64,000 nt of DNA, taken from assembly GCA_033558025.1 (NCBI GenBank), contig JAUCEF010000017.1, positions 4,526,001 through 4,590,000 on the forward strand, in the 5' to 3' direction. The stretch is from Phytophthora sp. 'mugwort'. Taxonomy: Eukaryota; Oomycota; Peronosporomycetes; Peronosporales; Peronosporaceae. Under the pieces are notes generated by a model. That model searched no databases. It saw only the letters and a program-made list of their open reading frames with translations, and was not told where the DNA came from. Positions 43,785-54,800 of the stretch are shown in pieces (positions within the stretch are counted from its first letter, which is position 1; every line of letters starts with the position of its first letter). A program made the position numbers and the translations under genes.

Positions 43785-44056
43785 TGTCGTGGGAGCACTG
43801 GTGCGCATAGAAGAACGGGGAGTCAGGAGAACAAGAGAAAAAAGTGAGATTCAATGTTAGCGGAGCCGCAAGCATTTCTTGCTGCTCACTGCAAACTAGT
43901 GTGCGGTTGCCTAAAGCACTGATAAATATCGTGCCTGCCAACCAATTTGTCATTGTTCATCAGATTGCAGTCTCAAGTAGCCGTATCTCGTCACTATTCG
44001 ATATAGCAGGCTCACGGTACTATCGGTAAGAGCTGTGACAAGCCCTTACCTTTACA
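43785..44056 (-). repeat. Copia 5' LTR
   Basis: 272 bp, homologous to 37613-37884. On the minus strand it runs TGTAAAGG...ACGACA and is followed directly by GGTCATGAGTT, a decayed initiator-tRNA binding site, and then gag. Confidence 0.85.
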
Positions 44057-45477
44057 TCGGATAAGAACTCACTCTTTGGGAAAGAGCAGAGAGGTCATAG
44101 TCGGGCACTTCATACGAGGGGTCATGATATCAGTGGAGTCCATTTTGCCTTCACTTCATAACAGGCAAAGCTAGTGCCCGGACATATGGGTCGATTCATC
44201 AAGGGTGATCCCAAGCGGTCCGACATCTCAGAGACGATCGACTTACAGAGACGCCTTTCATTGCAGTCTGCAGTGTCTCGACGCAAACAGGATCCAGTGT
44301 CGTATTCGACGGTAGATAATGAGCTAAATATGTCTTTAACCTGGGTTGATAAATACCGCTTCACTTAGCGTCTCGTTGATCGATTCTCACACACAAAAAA
44401 GAGATGAAGCTTGCTGATGACAGCGCGTACGACCCAGTTGTATACGTTTTGTGAACACCGTTGAACATAGCTTAGCAGCGATCCGGTCACAGCAGTCGTG
44501 GCCTCAAACATTTCAACCTCGTAGTTTGGATGCTCTCGCCTGACGTGCTGGCATTGAATTTGCGAGCCCGTTTCGGCGAGTTTGCTTTCTAACCGCGCGG
44601 CAACGGCATCGAAACTAGTCATGCATGACTTCATGGCACAATTAAAAATCAATCCAATGGCTTGGGCAGACGTGAACGTCGGTTTGGTGGCGATCACCAT
44701 ACACAAGCATATCATTTGGCCCCACCATTTGCATTTGGCGCAGTCATATACGTAACGCGGCTATGTGTCCGTCGCGTAGGGTGTTCGATAAAATATGGGG
44801 CCCACAGTGATCCAAAATAGGCGCAGCATTTTCCCCCGCCACAGTTGTCAGTCGCTTGTGCATTCGCACGGCATAAACTGCATGGCAGGGCCAAGTGAAA
44901 ATTCTGAGGTGACAGTCCGGGCGATACTTGGCACGGTCAGAGGCCTGGGGGAGTGGTGGCGCCGCCAGAGGATGGGGCGGTGGAGGACGGGATTTAACTC
45001 GATTCAAGGTGTGTATGCGTTTGCGGGGAGTGAGAAAGCAGTAGAGTTTTGGTTATATTCTCTCGGTAAATTATTAGAAATTACAACAGGGTCAAGAGGC
45101 ATGGTCAATGTATGGATGAAAAACATGTGCTGCAGGTTTTCCGAAAAAATATCGGGAAATATGCTCCTCAGGTCTTCATCCATGTATTGACCAGGTATTT
45201 GTTCATGTATTGTCCATGTTGTATTTTAAGGATTTTAAATTGCTTACAAATTTCTGATTTGATGCGCGAAAGCACACAAGCCACGAATTAAAACTCCCAC
45301 CCTCCACCCAAGCGCGACGAACCAAGCTGCCCGCACTCTTAGTACCCTCCCCCTTCAGTCCCCAGCCAAGGTAAGAATCTCGCTACTCTGTACACGCTGC
45401 TTACAATTACGACACGCTGTTCATAGTTACCGTTTGAATAACACACATGTCGTCGTTGTTGTAGCCCGTGAAGTTTT
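44057..45477. other. Decayed repeat DNA with minus-strand relic frames
   Basis: The longest frame, 44365-44715 on the minus strand (116 codons), contains FNCAMKSCMTSFDAVAARLE. Upstream frames at 44712-45007 show Cys-rich scraps (WPCHAVYAVRMHKRLTTVAG, YFGSLWAPYFIEHPTRR) that resemble zinc-binding segments of transposon-encoded proteins. No family could be named. Confidence 0.35.
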
Positions 45478-46667
45478 ATCGAGCTCCCAAGTCAGGAGGC
45501 GTCCTAAAAATTCCAGTTGCTGCAGGCATGCAGAGCGGAAGGAGTACAATCTGGCAGCAAGTTGCGAAACTTGCTCCGTGGAAAGGTGTGGTGGAGATCA
45601 ATTGTTATCTGGAGACGAATAGGCCCCCTCTGAGTGAAGTGTTCTCGTTTGTAAACGCTCTCGAGGTTTGCTTCCGTGGGTACAGCAAGAAGAAGATGAC
45701 TGTCACACTAAGCACTTCGGTGCCGGGTCCAACGCCTACGCCTTACCGACTTCTAGAGCTATGGTAACGACCGCACTTTTTTGTGGCAGCGCAGAAGGAA
45801 GCAGAAATGGAGGATGCAGAGAAGGAGGTGGATCCTTGTTTACCTGCCGAGAAAACTACACATGGCGAGGTCGACACCCGATGGTGCACGGTCAATATAG
45901 AGGGGGCAGGTGGTTTTCCAAGAACAGGTTTGAGGCCATGCAATACCTGTGGAACATGGCCAATACCTGTTCGCTCGGCATGAAATACTACCCGTGGCTG
46001 ACAAGCGAGACATTCGTCCTGTTTTCGGATGAAGGTGCAGAAGCGGTCGCGAGCGAGATGCTTAACCCATGGCGTGAAGACAACATCCCAAGATTTAGCT
46101 TCGGCATACACTGGGCGCACGCTTACTGCGTGCGGTCCGGCGTGTGGTTCAACGACATCATTATTTGCGCTTTCCTGGAAACGCTGACGCACAAGTACAA
46201 AAACAGCAAGACTATGCTCCCGCCTCGGCTGAACAACCCGGCACCAGACGAAGGCAAATGCATCCAGAGGACATGCCCACCGCACTCAAGACGACCACCG
46301 AGGACTTTGTCTTCGTGCCTATCAATCTAAACATAATTCACTGGGCATTCACTTAGTAGACAAGGCGAAGGGAATACTCCTGTATTACGATAACGTGGAC
46401 AGCCATCCCCACCACAAGCTTCTATCCGAGTTGGCATCGGAGATTGTAGCAAGGTCACTGGCTGGCTTTACTCAGACCGCTGTGTACAGCCCATTGCAGA
46501 AGGATTGCAACAATTGTGGTCTCTTCATGTGCATTTTTTCTGGAAACGCTTGTGGAAAGATGTCGGTAGCGTCTGAAGAAGGTCTCGCTCGCAGATGCTG
46601 GCAGATTTTGCGTGCAGTTGTGAAATTTCAAGCCAACAAGGAGATGAACGAGGATGTAAGCAACTAG
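45478..46667 (+). pseudogene. Ulp1-like C48 cysteine protease of transposon type, broken
   Basis: The N-terminal part reads STIWQQVAKLAPWKGVVEI; the central part SGVWFNDIIICAFLETLTHK (the W.nD..I pattern before the Ulp1 core). The catalytic part, after frame changes, reads FVFVPINLNIIHWAF (His), GILLYYDNVDS (Asp) and VYSPLQKDCNNCGLFMCIF (Gln and Cys), ending at 46667. All catalytic positions survive, but in different frames. Such proteases are carried by oomycete Mutator-like and related elements. Confidence 0.7.
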
Positions 46668-47670
46668 ACCTAACCAACGAGCATTTCGACAACTAGATCT
46701 AGATCTAATCGTCAGTCTATACCTCTTCTCTCTGTCACTTTATATTCGGGCCACACGTATATTGACCGTGGTTTTGGTCATGTTGCCTAGTAGGTATTGT
46801 AAGTTTTAGTCATGTTGCGTAGTATATATTGCCCATGTTTTGGAGTATTTATTGTGCATCTTTATGTTTGAAATTTATTTGAAAAGATCTATGAACCGGT
46901 AATAGCATAAATAATTGAAGAAACCACATAAAATAAAACCTGAAGCAATTGATCCACAGTTATATTATTGTCCGTGTTATCTTGCCATTCTTCCATAGTT
47001 AAATTGATGTCTTAAAAAAAGAAAACTATTTCCCCGAAATTAAAAAAAAAACATTTGTAATACAGTAATAATGTACCTGACAAAACCTGCACAATACATA
47101 AAATGAGTAAGCCTACCCCTTGTAGAAAACATGTGTATACGTAGCATCGCCAGCCAAAAATATACAAGTAGATGGGAAGCGTAAAAACAAATAGAGTGAT
47201 TCGTGTGCCCATCTGATAATATAGGGGATGAACGTCACATAAAACGACCAACTGAAGAGAACGATTGCGAGCGCGCGTAGCCACAGCAAACCCGTGCGGG
47301 GTGCCCGCGAAGCAGGATCGCTCGGTATTTGCGGAGGCGGGACCAGCGCCGAGCTTTCCAGCGAGCGACAATGTTGCGGGCCGAACGTAGAATCTTTTCC
47401 TCGCAGAAGCGCAGCGACTGCCTTTGCGAAGCAAAGCTAAGACCACGATGCCATCGGTCCTCGGGAGGGCTGGGGTAAAAGGGAGATGGGAGACATTCAA
47501 TACAAAACTACAGTGTAAACAAAAAATGTGACAGGGCTAGATGGGCACAGCAACACGTGCCAAAAACAAATGTGTGCAACAATCATCGACTTGAAAGATG
47601 CTGCTAGCTGGATGAAGGCGAAACCCCAACATGTTCCACTAGGGCCTAGTGGTGGCACTAGCTTTTCACA
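46668..47670. other. AT-rich spacer with dispersed repeat copy B
   Basis: Contains the 63-bp repeat at 47300-47362 and several poly-A/T runs. A 162-codon minus-strand frame (47012-47500) runs through the repeat and ends in Phe-rich translation of poly-A; it is not accepted as a gene. Confidence 0.5.
47300..47362. repeat. 63-bp dispersed repeat, copy B
   Basis: Homologous to 35728-35790. Similarity beyond the 63 bp is weak but includes scattered matches. Confidence 0.7.
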
Positions 47671-50457
47671 TTACCACGTCACCGTCTTCCTCTTAATTGA
47701 CTCGATGAGTTGCGCAGGCAACAACTCACGGCTGAAGAACGAGAGAGTTCCGAACTCCTCCATCACTTGCGCGCTGTAGATGTACGCTACCCACTCCCAC
47801 ATATATCCGCTAACATGAGCCGCCGAGAACAGAGTCTCGGCCTCGCGTTGGAGCCCCGACTTGGGGCATGGCGGGGCACACTCACTCGCCTGCGACAACA
47901 GCGCCTGAAACTCCGTGGACAGTTTGGTATCCCAAATACTGGGGATAAGACTCACATACTCGTCAAACTCACGTAGCGTGAAGGTGTCGTCGAATTTCGG
48001 CTCGTTTCGACCATAGTTCCGCTGTTTGTCTGTGAACTTCGTGCTCCTCATGAACGCAAAGCGCTCACTCACACTGCACTCTTTGACCCATTCGCGACCC
48101 TCCGACTCGATTCTCTCGGCGAACAAATCGTACTTCAGCTTCAGCTCCTCGAACACTGTCGAGAACGGAGACTGCCAATCCCAGTCTTTCTTCAGCTTCG
48201 GCCACTCGCGGTCAACTCGGGTATGATAATCCGACAGGTACGTGTACAAAGATTCTTGCACATCCCAGATAGCGAAGAAGGGGTTGCAAAGCCCCAAACC
48301 ACCTACGTTAAGCGGCCAGTACATCCAAGCCGCCGGCATTGAAGGACCCGGACCCGGTCGATCACGCATGATCTGTTCACGCAGGTAGCCCAGCGCGTCG
48401 CCCTTCGTCTTCGTAAATACCATTGTGTGCACGCGGCGAAGCGTAGATAGAGCGTCCTCTACGTGGCTCAGACCGAAAATCGGTGACGGATTCCCGAAGT
48501 TGCGCAGGAAGAAGAACATGTATTTGTTGTACACGTTGATCCACCCGAACGTCGACGTGGCAGCGGCCAGTCGATCTGCCATTTCAGTTGCGAATGCCTC
48601 GACCTCGTCTTGACGGATACGCACCGACCCGTTTGATCGCAGCTCAAGAAGACCCCACCGAATTGGAGTTGGTGGCAGTGGAGCTGGGCCCACCTCTGCT
48701 TCCGTGGTGTTAGATCCAGCGTACATCCGAATCGAGCCGCTCTTCTCGTCGTTGAATTTCAGATCCACACGCTGAGCGTAGCGCTGCATTTCGCTCCAAG
48801 CTCGCAACATCTTCGCCTCGTCCACGTCGAAGAAGCAAATATCGTCGTGCGACCGATACAGGAAAATGTCGGATGACGCAAGCACCAAATAATCCATCAC
48901 GAACAACTCAACCTCGGCAAGAAACATCGTCATCATTCTACTTACAGGCAGTCCTCGCTGCATGATCTTGGGCTTCGTGAATCCTGGGAATAACAATGGG
49001 ATTTTCGTGTATCGCCGGAACACGCTCAACATGTCATCGTGAACGCCCAGGAAGCGAAGGATCGCGAACACAGCTTCATGCGAGACCGAAGGCCCAAAGA
49101 ACTCCAGGTCCGTCATGACAGCCACCAGCGGTGATGGCTTCTTGCCGTCGGTCACGAGCGTGTGCTGAAGATGCGCTTCCACCAGCACACGGCGAATTAT
49201 GTCCTGCCTGTCGCCCTTCTCGTGATCTTCAACGTCATCTTCAGAGTCCGAGTCGTCATCATCATACGGGCTACGTCCGGCGTCTTTCATGTTGTCCGGA
49301 AGAGCGAACAACTGAAATCCTCGCATCATGTCAGCTCGGGCAGACTCCACAGATGTAGTTCCACTCATCCATGTCGTGTTACTCAGCGACTCCAGCAGAG
49401 TTCGAAGCACTGCCTTCATTTCAATACTCCACTTGAGGCCGATATACTGGAAAAGCAATAGTGTAATGGCTTCTTCCTGCAGAAGACAACGGAACCGACC
49501 ATTCATACCACGCTGAATGTCCACGTGAACGCCTTCTTCGGGCCAATGCCACTCGCTCACATTACTTAGCTCAATCGTCAGAACATGTGAGAGTTCCTTC
49601 ATAATCTGCTTGTTGCGCAGCGCATCGGTAAAAAGCGCCACAACATCGGGATTCAGAAAAGCCTTGTCACGCAGCAGTGCAGAAACACAGCTCGTAACAT
49701 CTTCTTCCGTAACAGGAGAATCCCCACGTAGCATACAATCACCGAACTGGCCCAATCGAATACGCGCTTGGTGCAGTGCGTCCTGCTGGCGCTGCGTCTT
49801 GGTCATAGAAAATCCTTCACGCTCCTGGAACACATCGGTCTTTAAAAACTCGTACACGTCGTCCTCTGACACCCCGCAACTCTGGAAGAAGTAGGACTCA
49901 AGACGCTGCTGTGTCTCCTTCCTTGACAGCTTAACGAGTGGTTCATTGTTGATAACGTCTCCGCTGATGGCAATGGAGTCTGATTCACCGTCTTGAGGGC
50001 GCACCAGCTCTCCGTCTTCTTGGTCGCGCTCCGTCTCCTCCAGGGACTCCATGAGTAGCTCACCCAGCAGCTTATTGTGCTGCCAGAGACTGCGGCGCTG
50101 ACAAATCTCTCGTAGGATCTGCTGCTTGCGCTGCTTGATCACCGTCTCCGTGCTCCAAGGGTCAGCAGCAGCGAATTCGATTAGCCCACCGATGTCCTGC
50201 AGCTCTTCGTGCACATTGGTCTGCACGACCTGGAGGTCCTTTATGCCTTCGTACAGGCCTTCCAGCTGCTCTCGCGATTGCTTCGCGCTCGTTGAAGCTG
50301 CAGCGTTGTCCCCGTCAAGCTCTGTCTTGGCCAACAGCTCCGTGTAGTGCGTCTCCAGCTTCCGCTCGTGCTTGGTGAGCTCTCCCAACTTTATCTGCGT
50401 CGACAGCTTGAGCAGCTGGAAGTGGGCGGTCGCGGGCTTCTTGCTTTTGGCCGCCAT
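47671..50457 (-). CDS. rvt: Domesticated reverse transcriptase of the rvt class
   Basis: Uninterrupted 928-codon gene starting MAAKSKKPATAHFQLLKL. The N-terminal 130 residues are a charged coiled coil. The reverse-transcriptase core has motif A around Asp450 (MTDLEFFGPSVSHEAVF), motif B as QRGLPVSRMMTMFLAEVE, and the catalytic pair Asp538-Asp539 in RSHDDICFFDVDE; 88 residues separate A and C as in other reverse transcriptases. FGWINVYNKYMFFFLRNFG, near-downstream SHVEDAL and the long C-terminal part are typical of rvt genes, single-copy cellular relatives of retroelement reverse transcriptases known from fungi, oomycetes, rotifers and bacteria. No integrase, endonuclease, RNase H, Gag or LTR is attached. 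Full conservation of frame amid decayed elements implies selection. Confidence 0.85.
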   Translation of the reverse strand: MAAKSKKPATAHFQLLKLSTQIKLGELTKHERKLETHYTELLAKTELDGDNAAASTSAKQSREQLEGLYEGIKDLQVVQTNVHEELQDIGGLIEFAAADPWSTETVIKQRKQQILREICQRRSLWQHNKLLGELLMESLEETERDQEDGELVRPQDGESDSIAISGDVINNEPLVKLSRKETQQRLESYFFQSCGVSEDDVYEFLKTDVFQEREGFSMTKTQRQQDALHQARIRLGQFGDCMLRGDSPVTEEDVTSCVSALLRDKAFLNPDVVALFTDALRNKQIMKELSHVLTIELSNVSEWHWPEEGVHVDIQRGMNGRFRCLLQEEAITLLLFQYIGLKWSIEMKAVLRTLLESLSNTTWMSGTTSVESARADMMRGFQLFALPDNMKDAGRSPYDDDDSDSEDDVEDHEKGDRQDIIRRVLVEAHLQHTLVTDGKKPSPLVAVMTDLEFFGPSVSHEAVFAILRFLGVHDDMLSVFRRYTKIPLLFPGFTKPKIMQRGLPVSRMMTMFLAEVELFVMDYLVLASSDIFLYRSHDDICFFDVDEAKMLRAWSEMQRYAQRVDLKFNDEKSGSIRMYAGSNTTEAEVGPAPLPPTPIRWGLLELRSNGSVRIRQDEVEAFATEMADRLAAATSTFGWINVYNKYMFFFLRNFGNPSPIFGLSHVEDALSTLRRVHTMVFTKTKGDALGYLREQIMRDRPGPGPSMPAAWMYWPLNVGGLGLCNPFFAIWDVQESLYTYLSDYHTRVDREWPKLKKDWDWQSPFSTVFEELKLKYDLFAERIESEGREWVKECSVSERFAFMRSTKFTDKQRNYGRNEPKFDDTFTLREFDEYVSLIPSIWDTKLSTEFQALLSQASECAPPCPKSGLQREAETLFSAAHVSGYMWEWVAYIYSAQVMEEFGTLSFFSRELLPAQLIESIKRKTVTW

Positions 50458-50879
50458 TACAATAGGCAGGAGACGGAAGGTTGAAGTGTGATATTAGATC
50501 GTGTTGGGGAGAGGAAGGTACCCAACGCAAGACCATCACTCACCAAAATACGTGCTATCAGGGCTGGCAAAAAACAGGTTTGTCTGGGCCTTCACACTCG
50601 GCCCGTAGGAAAAAGCAGGAAACTGATACCGGTACATCTCATACATACCGGTTTACATTTTGGCGGTTCTCGAGATTTCCTGCCAAAATGTCATTGGTTG
50701 ATTTAAGTGCAGGTCAATTCTGGTAGGGCCTTACGTGGGCGACAGTGGGATTTTTGAACGGATTGGACAACTGTGAACTGATAATATTGCTAGGCCAGCT
50801 TCACGAGTGCTCGGTTTGTCCTACGAGTGTGACTTTTTTTTATAGCTGTCTAGCATTTTGTGGCGGATAGCACGAGTCA
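50458..50879. other. Upstream region of rvt
   Basis: No gene. Contains a short imperfect repeat of TACCGGT(A/T)(C/T)A around 50628-50655. Probably the rvt promoter and the left flank of the Harbinger relic. Confidence 0.4.
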
Positions 50880-51904
50880 TCTGCTGATTTCCGTGGGGGT
50901 GACCAAGATGCCGAAAGCAAAGGGAAGGAACGTCAAGCAACTGAGAGGGCCCAACTACTGCCACGTCGAGGGCACTGCGTTCTGTCGAGAGTGGTCCAGC
51001 GCAACTAATGATGGGGTTAAGGACGTGTACCAGAGTTCGGAGCAGCTTTGGAACAAGTCCGCCAGATATTTGAAGGTGATGATGATCACAAGAGACGACT
51101 TGGAGAGTCTTTGACGGCTTGGTCTGCTCAAAGTCTTCAACAGCGCTTCAAGCACGTGTCTCGCGCTGTTGGAAAGTTCATCAAGTGTGTTCGTCGTGCT
51201 GAGCTAACTGCTCAATCTGGTTCAAAGTCCAGCTGATATCCTCTGGAATGCCGGGACGCTCTACCAGCAGAGTTGCAAAGGGAAGGCATTTGAGTTCAAC
51301 GGAGCATATCAGATTCTGTCGAAGTACCCCAAGTTTTTCGACTGAAATGGAAGATAATCGAGCTGGCGTCGATGCGATTGGTGCCAAACGCGCAAGATCC
51401 GCCTCTCGTGGCGACTTGGGCGCTGAAGACGATGCAGGGTACCCAATTGAGGGAGTTGGCTCGGCGAAAAAGAAGATGCGTCCTGTGGGAAATAATGCAG
51501 CGAAGAACTCTGTTCATGCTCAAAGGTTGCTGATCGCAAGGTCATTATTGGGGAGAAAATGGCGCAAGCTATGCTCGTTCGCAACGAACTGGTACAGACT
51601 GAGATCATGGGTAAAGTGTTCAATGCAACGGCTGCTAACGACGATCACGCTGACTACTTGCGCATTTTATGTAAGCTCTACTTGGACGCTCTGCACAAGA
51701 AAGCGATGAAGCACGATGCTGAATCCCCAAAGCTGAGGATGCGAAGTGACTTCCTGCTCCGAGATCTACGCCAAAGGTTAGCATTGCTAACGTTTGCGCT
51801 TCAGATGACGAAAATTATTCGGATGTCGTTGGCAACTCAGTTGGGGTTTCAAGTGTCCGCATCAACATCGCAAGCAGCGATGCCGACCTCCATCAAGACA
51901 TTGT
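50880..51904 (+). pseudogene. PIF/Harbinger Myb/SANT-like partner protein, broken
   Basis: KMPKAKGRNVKQLRGPNYC and EGTAFCREWSSATNDGVK start a Myb/trihelix-like DNA-binding domain. AWSAQSLQQRFKHVSRAVGK completes it after a frame change. A basic linker and KMAQAMLVRNELVQTEIMG follow to the end. Two-gene PIF/Harbinger elements encode such a protein beside the transposase, and it carries the transposase to the element ends. Convergent arrangement with the transposase at 52103-53277 fits. Frame changes near 51060, 51240 and 51540. Confidence 0.65.
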
Positions 51905-52102
51905 AGCCGAAGCGAGCATTTAGGTCGAAGTATGTAGAGACATACCCCCCCCCCCACTCCTACAGATAATACGGTGTCATCTGAGACTTCACGTCAGGAT
52001 CGAACTAAATTCAATGTTTTCCTAACTGAATATCGCTGGTATACGTAACAGATCAAACGGCTAGTGTGCATTGCAGCTTTTCGCTTAAAGGTAACTCTGA
52101 CT

Positions 52103-53277
52103 CTACCGAACAATCGAGCTGTTAGTTCTCGTTACATGAAATTGCCGAAGATGCTCGACAAGGTCGTCACGCAGACGAAAGTACTGAGTCTTATCTTCAA
52201 TTGTGCTGACCATATCCATCGCATCGGAGATTGAAGGCGAGTGTAGCCCATGGGGACGAGATACAACAAAATCAGGAATTCCAGAGGGTTGAAATTGCGG
52301 GTCGAACAGGTACTGGTTGGCATATGCCACCTCACGCTCATCTTCAATAATCATGTTATGCAACAAAATGCATGCTCGCATCGCCTTGCACATATCCAGT
52401 CGGTCCCAGGACTTGCACGGAACATTCCAAATCCTCCACCGGGCTTGGAGAACGCCGAAAGCGCGTTCTACATCCTTCCGACACCCCTCTTGCATCTTGG
52501 CATACTACTTCCGCTTATTGTCCTCTGATTTAATTTTCATGAAGACAGGCCAATCCGGATAGATACCATCGGCGAGGCAGTAGGCCATGTTGTATTCGTG
52601 TCCAATAACAACGACCTCACTTCCTGAGCTTCAGATAGAGTCGATCGAAAATTCGTGACTGGTCAAGAATATTTATGTCATTAAGTGATCCGGGTCAGCC
52701 GAAACTAGCATGCCAGATCCAGAGATATTGGTCCGCTCATGCTTCCAATATGACAGTGACCTTGTTTTCCTTCCTTTTATATTGTCCGCTCTCTGCAGTT
52801 TAGCAGTTTTTCCACTCCCAATGCATGCAGTCAATACTGAATAACATACCGATGAAACCTCGCTCAACGTTTTGCCAGAGAAGACGATTCATGTCTTCAA
52901 CACCGGGCTGCCGCAACTAACGTTTTTGCCAAACTGCCGGTCTAGCGCGTCTTCAACGTGGTGGATTGATTCACAAACTGTTGATTCAGCGATTCCGAAA
53001 ATTTCATCTATGGCGTCTGCTGGAAGCGCATATGCCAACACGCGAAGAGCTGCTACCACCTTGACGACTGGATAAACACCCATTTTTCCAGTAGCGTCGC
53101 ACCGATGCCCGAAGTACGCGTCGTCTTCAACCACAGCAGACAGAACAGGCAGGAACAACGACTTGGACATGCGAAAGCGGCGGCGGAAATCGCGTTCACC
53201 GTAAACAGGGTCGTCCAGAAGTATTGAGCCATAAGATCGTCGCAATGCTTCTTGAAGTCTCTTCGTTTGTTGGACAT
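52103..53277 (-). pseudogene. PIF/Harbinger DDE transposase, broken
   Basis: Start MSNKRRDFKKHCDDLMAQ, then (frame change) DDPVYGERDFRRRFRMSKSL, DATGKMGVYPVVKVVAALRV and EIFGIAESTVCESIHHVEDA. The catalytic part (about 52600-52860) keeps FSIDCMHWEWKNC (first Asp), LNDINIL (second Asp) and DVERAFGVLQARWRIWN (Glu), followed by RACILLHNMIIEDERE. Several stops between 52530 and 52880. The right flank near 53640 contains AAGATGCTCTAAAAGGACC, which reads outward like a plant-type Harbinger end (GAGCATCTTCACGG). Confidence 0.75.
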
Positions 53278-53946
53278 CTTATCGGGCTTTGACCCCTCCC
53301 CGGCTTTTACTCTTCTTCCTCTTCATCGGAATCGGAATTCAACCAGTCAAGGCAAGCTTCAATTTGTTCCGAATCGCCAAACAAAGATTCCTCGGTGAAT
53401 CCGCGCAAGGCACCTACCTCAATATCGTCCATAGCTTCAGATGTTGCTCAGCTCTCTTCAACGTTTTCTTGGTCCGTCGAAATCCAGAATGCCAGCGCGT
53501 GGGTGGTACGAATGGCAGAATAGTCAAACGCGAACGTTCTAAGATGGGACAGGGGCTATTCTAACCAATATTTAACCTGAACCGGTGGGGAGACCTCAAG
53601 TCAAATCGGGGATTTGGCAAATAGCTTTTAGCTCATCCGTGAAGATGCTCTAAAAGGACCGGGAATTGGACGGCAGACGGTACGTGTGCCATTTTCCAAA
53701 AAGCGTCGTTGCCATCCTTGGAATCTACAGTACAGTAATCTGTCTCAATAAGAAAAAAAGTCACAGCAACTTATATACCCTCATAACTTGATATCGTGGT
53801 TGTGTGGTCTGGTTGTCTTGCCTTCTAACACCTTATTATTTTCAAAGTCTATGCAGCGCACAGCTTATTTATTGAGGCAGATCACTGTACCAACATTTTC
53901 CAGTTATAACGGCCGCTTTGTTATAAGTTCCGCAGCAATTGAATTA

Positions 53947-54041
53947 TTCAACCAACCCATATCACTCTGAAGTGGATAGCATTTATTTCTATAACAGGGC
54001 TCTATAATTGCACTATCCACTTCAATAATCTGGTTGGTTAA
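53947..54041. repeat. Imperfect hairpin, possible MITE
   Basis: Left blocks AACCAACC (53950-53957) and TGAAGTGGATAG (53968-53979) are complemented by CTATCCACTTCA (54013-54024) and GGTTGGTT (54032-54039). Confidence 0.7.
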
Positions 54042-54170
54042 ATTGGAGCTGAATTCAGCACGAACTGATTGGTAGAAAGTTTCAAACAAAGCTGGCAGGA
54101 TACTGGACGAAGAAACCATTCTTCAATGTGCCGACCCCGACAAAGAGGCCCAGGTGGGCTATAAAATTTT

Positions 54171-54224
54171 ATTGTGTACAGTATTACTAACTTCGTCGGG
54201 AACGTTAGTAATACGGTACACAAT
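54171..54224. repeat. 21-bp inverted repeat with 12-nt loop
   Basis: ATTGTGTACAGTATTACTAA C and its reverse complement (one mismatch) flank TTCGTCGGGAAC (54192-54203). Confidence 0.85.
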
Positions 54225-54587
54225 GAGACGTTTTGGTAGCGCCGAGGGCTTGCATCGACCTCGGTATGTACTGAAACACAGGCTCTAGCGGTCGTTGTTG
54301 TCGGAATGCCCTCCGATTCTTATGCTCGCTTCTATTGGCCAAGACGTAGTGATAAGGTTTTAAAGACGTGTATATATATTTACAATACATGTAGGATCGA
54401 TGAGGTGCCACTACTTTCAAAATAGGAGTGGACGTTGACTATTGAATCCACCGACTCTTCACCAAGCATCAGCACCATGATCCCGGGTCCCGCCATCAAG
54501 CGTTCAAACCCTTCTTGCCGCAAAGAACTAGGAATGAGTTACGACAGGTTATAGGGTCACGACTCGCCTCCGTGGTCATCCACGCAA

Positions 54588-54800
54588 TTGTATGCACATG
54601 ATGAAAGCGATAACGAAGATACCCGAACCGTGGTCGAGTTGAGGGCTGACGCTGTATCGTCATCAGCATCGTCTTCTCCGAGCGACAACAACTCAAGTGA
54701 GAGCTTCGACAACTCGGATAAAGAGAGCTCTACTTCTAGTAGCGACTCATCCGGCTCGTCCTCTGAGCGCAATAAAAAACGCAAGCGCTCTAGCAACTAG
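54588..54800 (+). CDS. Short Ser/Asp-rich protein fragment with basic end
   Basis: 70 codons: acidic-serine stretch (SSSASSSPSDNNSSES...) ending RNKKRKRSSN, a nuclear-localisation-like cluster. The next 500 bp of plus strand hold relic frames (EFGKEYNDDGAAMNDILLKG at 55094-55297) that might belong to the same decayed gene. No family assigned. Confidence 0.3.
   Translation: MYAHDESDNEDTRTVVELRADAVSSSASSSPSDNNSSESFDNSDKESSTSSSDSSGSSSERNKKRKRSSN

Larger units (their letters stand above)
37613..44056 (-). mobile_element. Ty1/Copia retrotransposon with both LTRs
   Basis: Two 272-bp LTRs (37613-37884 and 43785-44056) bracket 5.9 kb. Read on the minus strand: LTR (TGTAAAGGTAAG...CCCACGACA), a degraded primer-binding region, gag, integrase, reverse transcriptase, RNase H (to about 39250), an extra interval with a plus-strand relic, a purine tract CCAGGGGGC, and the second LTR. 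The five bases outside the LTRs (TAGGT and TCGGA) do not match, and the LTRs differ at many positions, so the insertion is old or recombined. Confidence 0.8.
53278..54587. other. Repeat-rich spacer with fold-back structures
   Basis: Includes the right flank of the Harbinger relic and two hairpins annotated separately. No gene recognised. Confidence 0.5.

Noticed and set aside
47012..47500. 162-codon minus-strand frame with possible membrane helices
   Set aside because: Hydrophobic residues come from poly-A/T runs, and the middle is the dispersed repeat.
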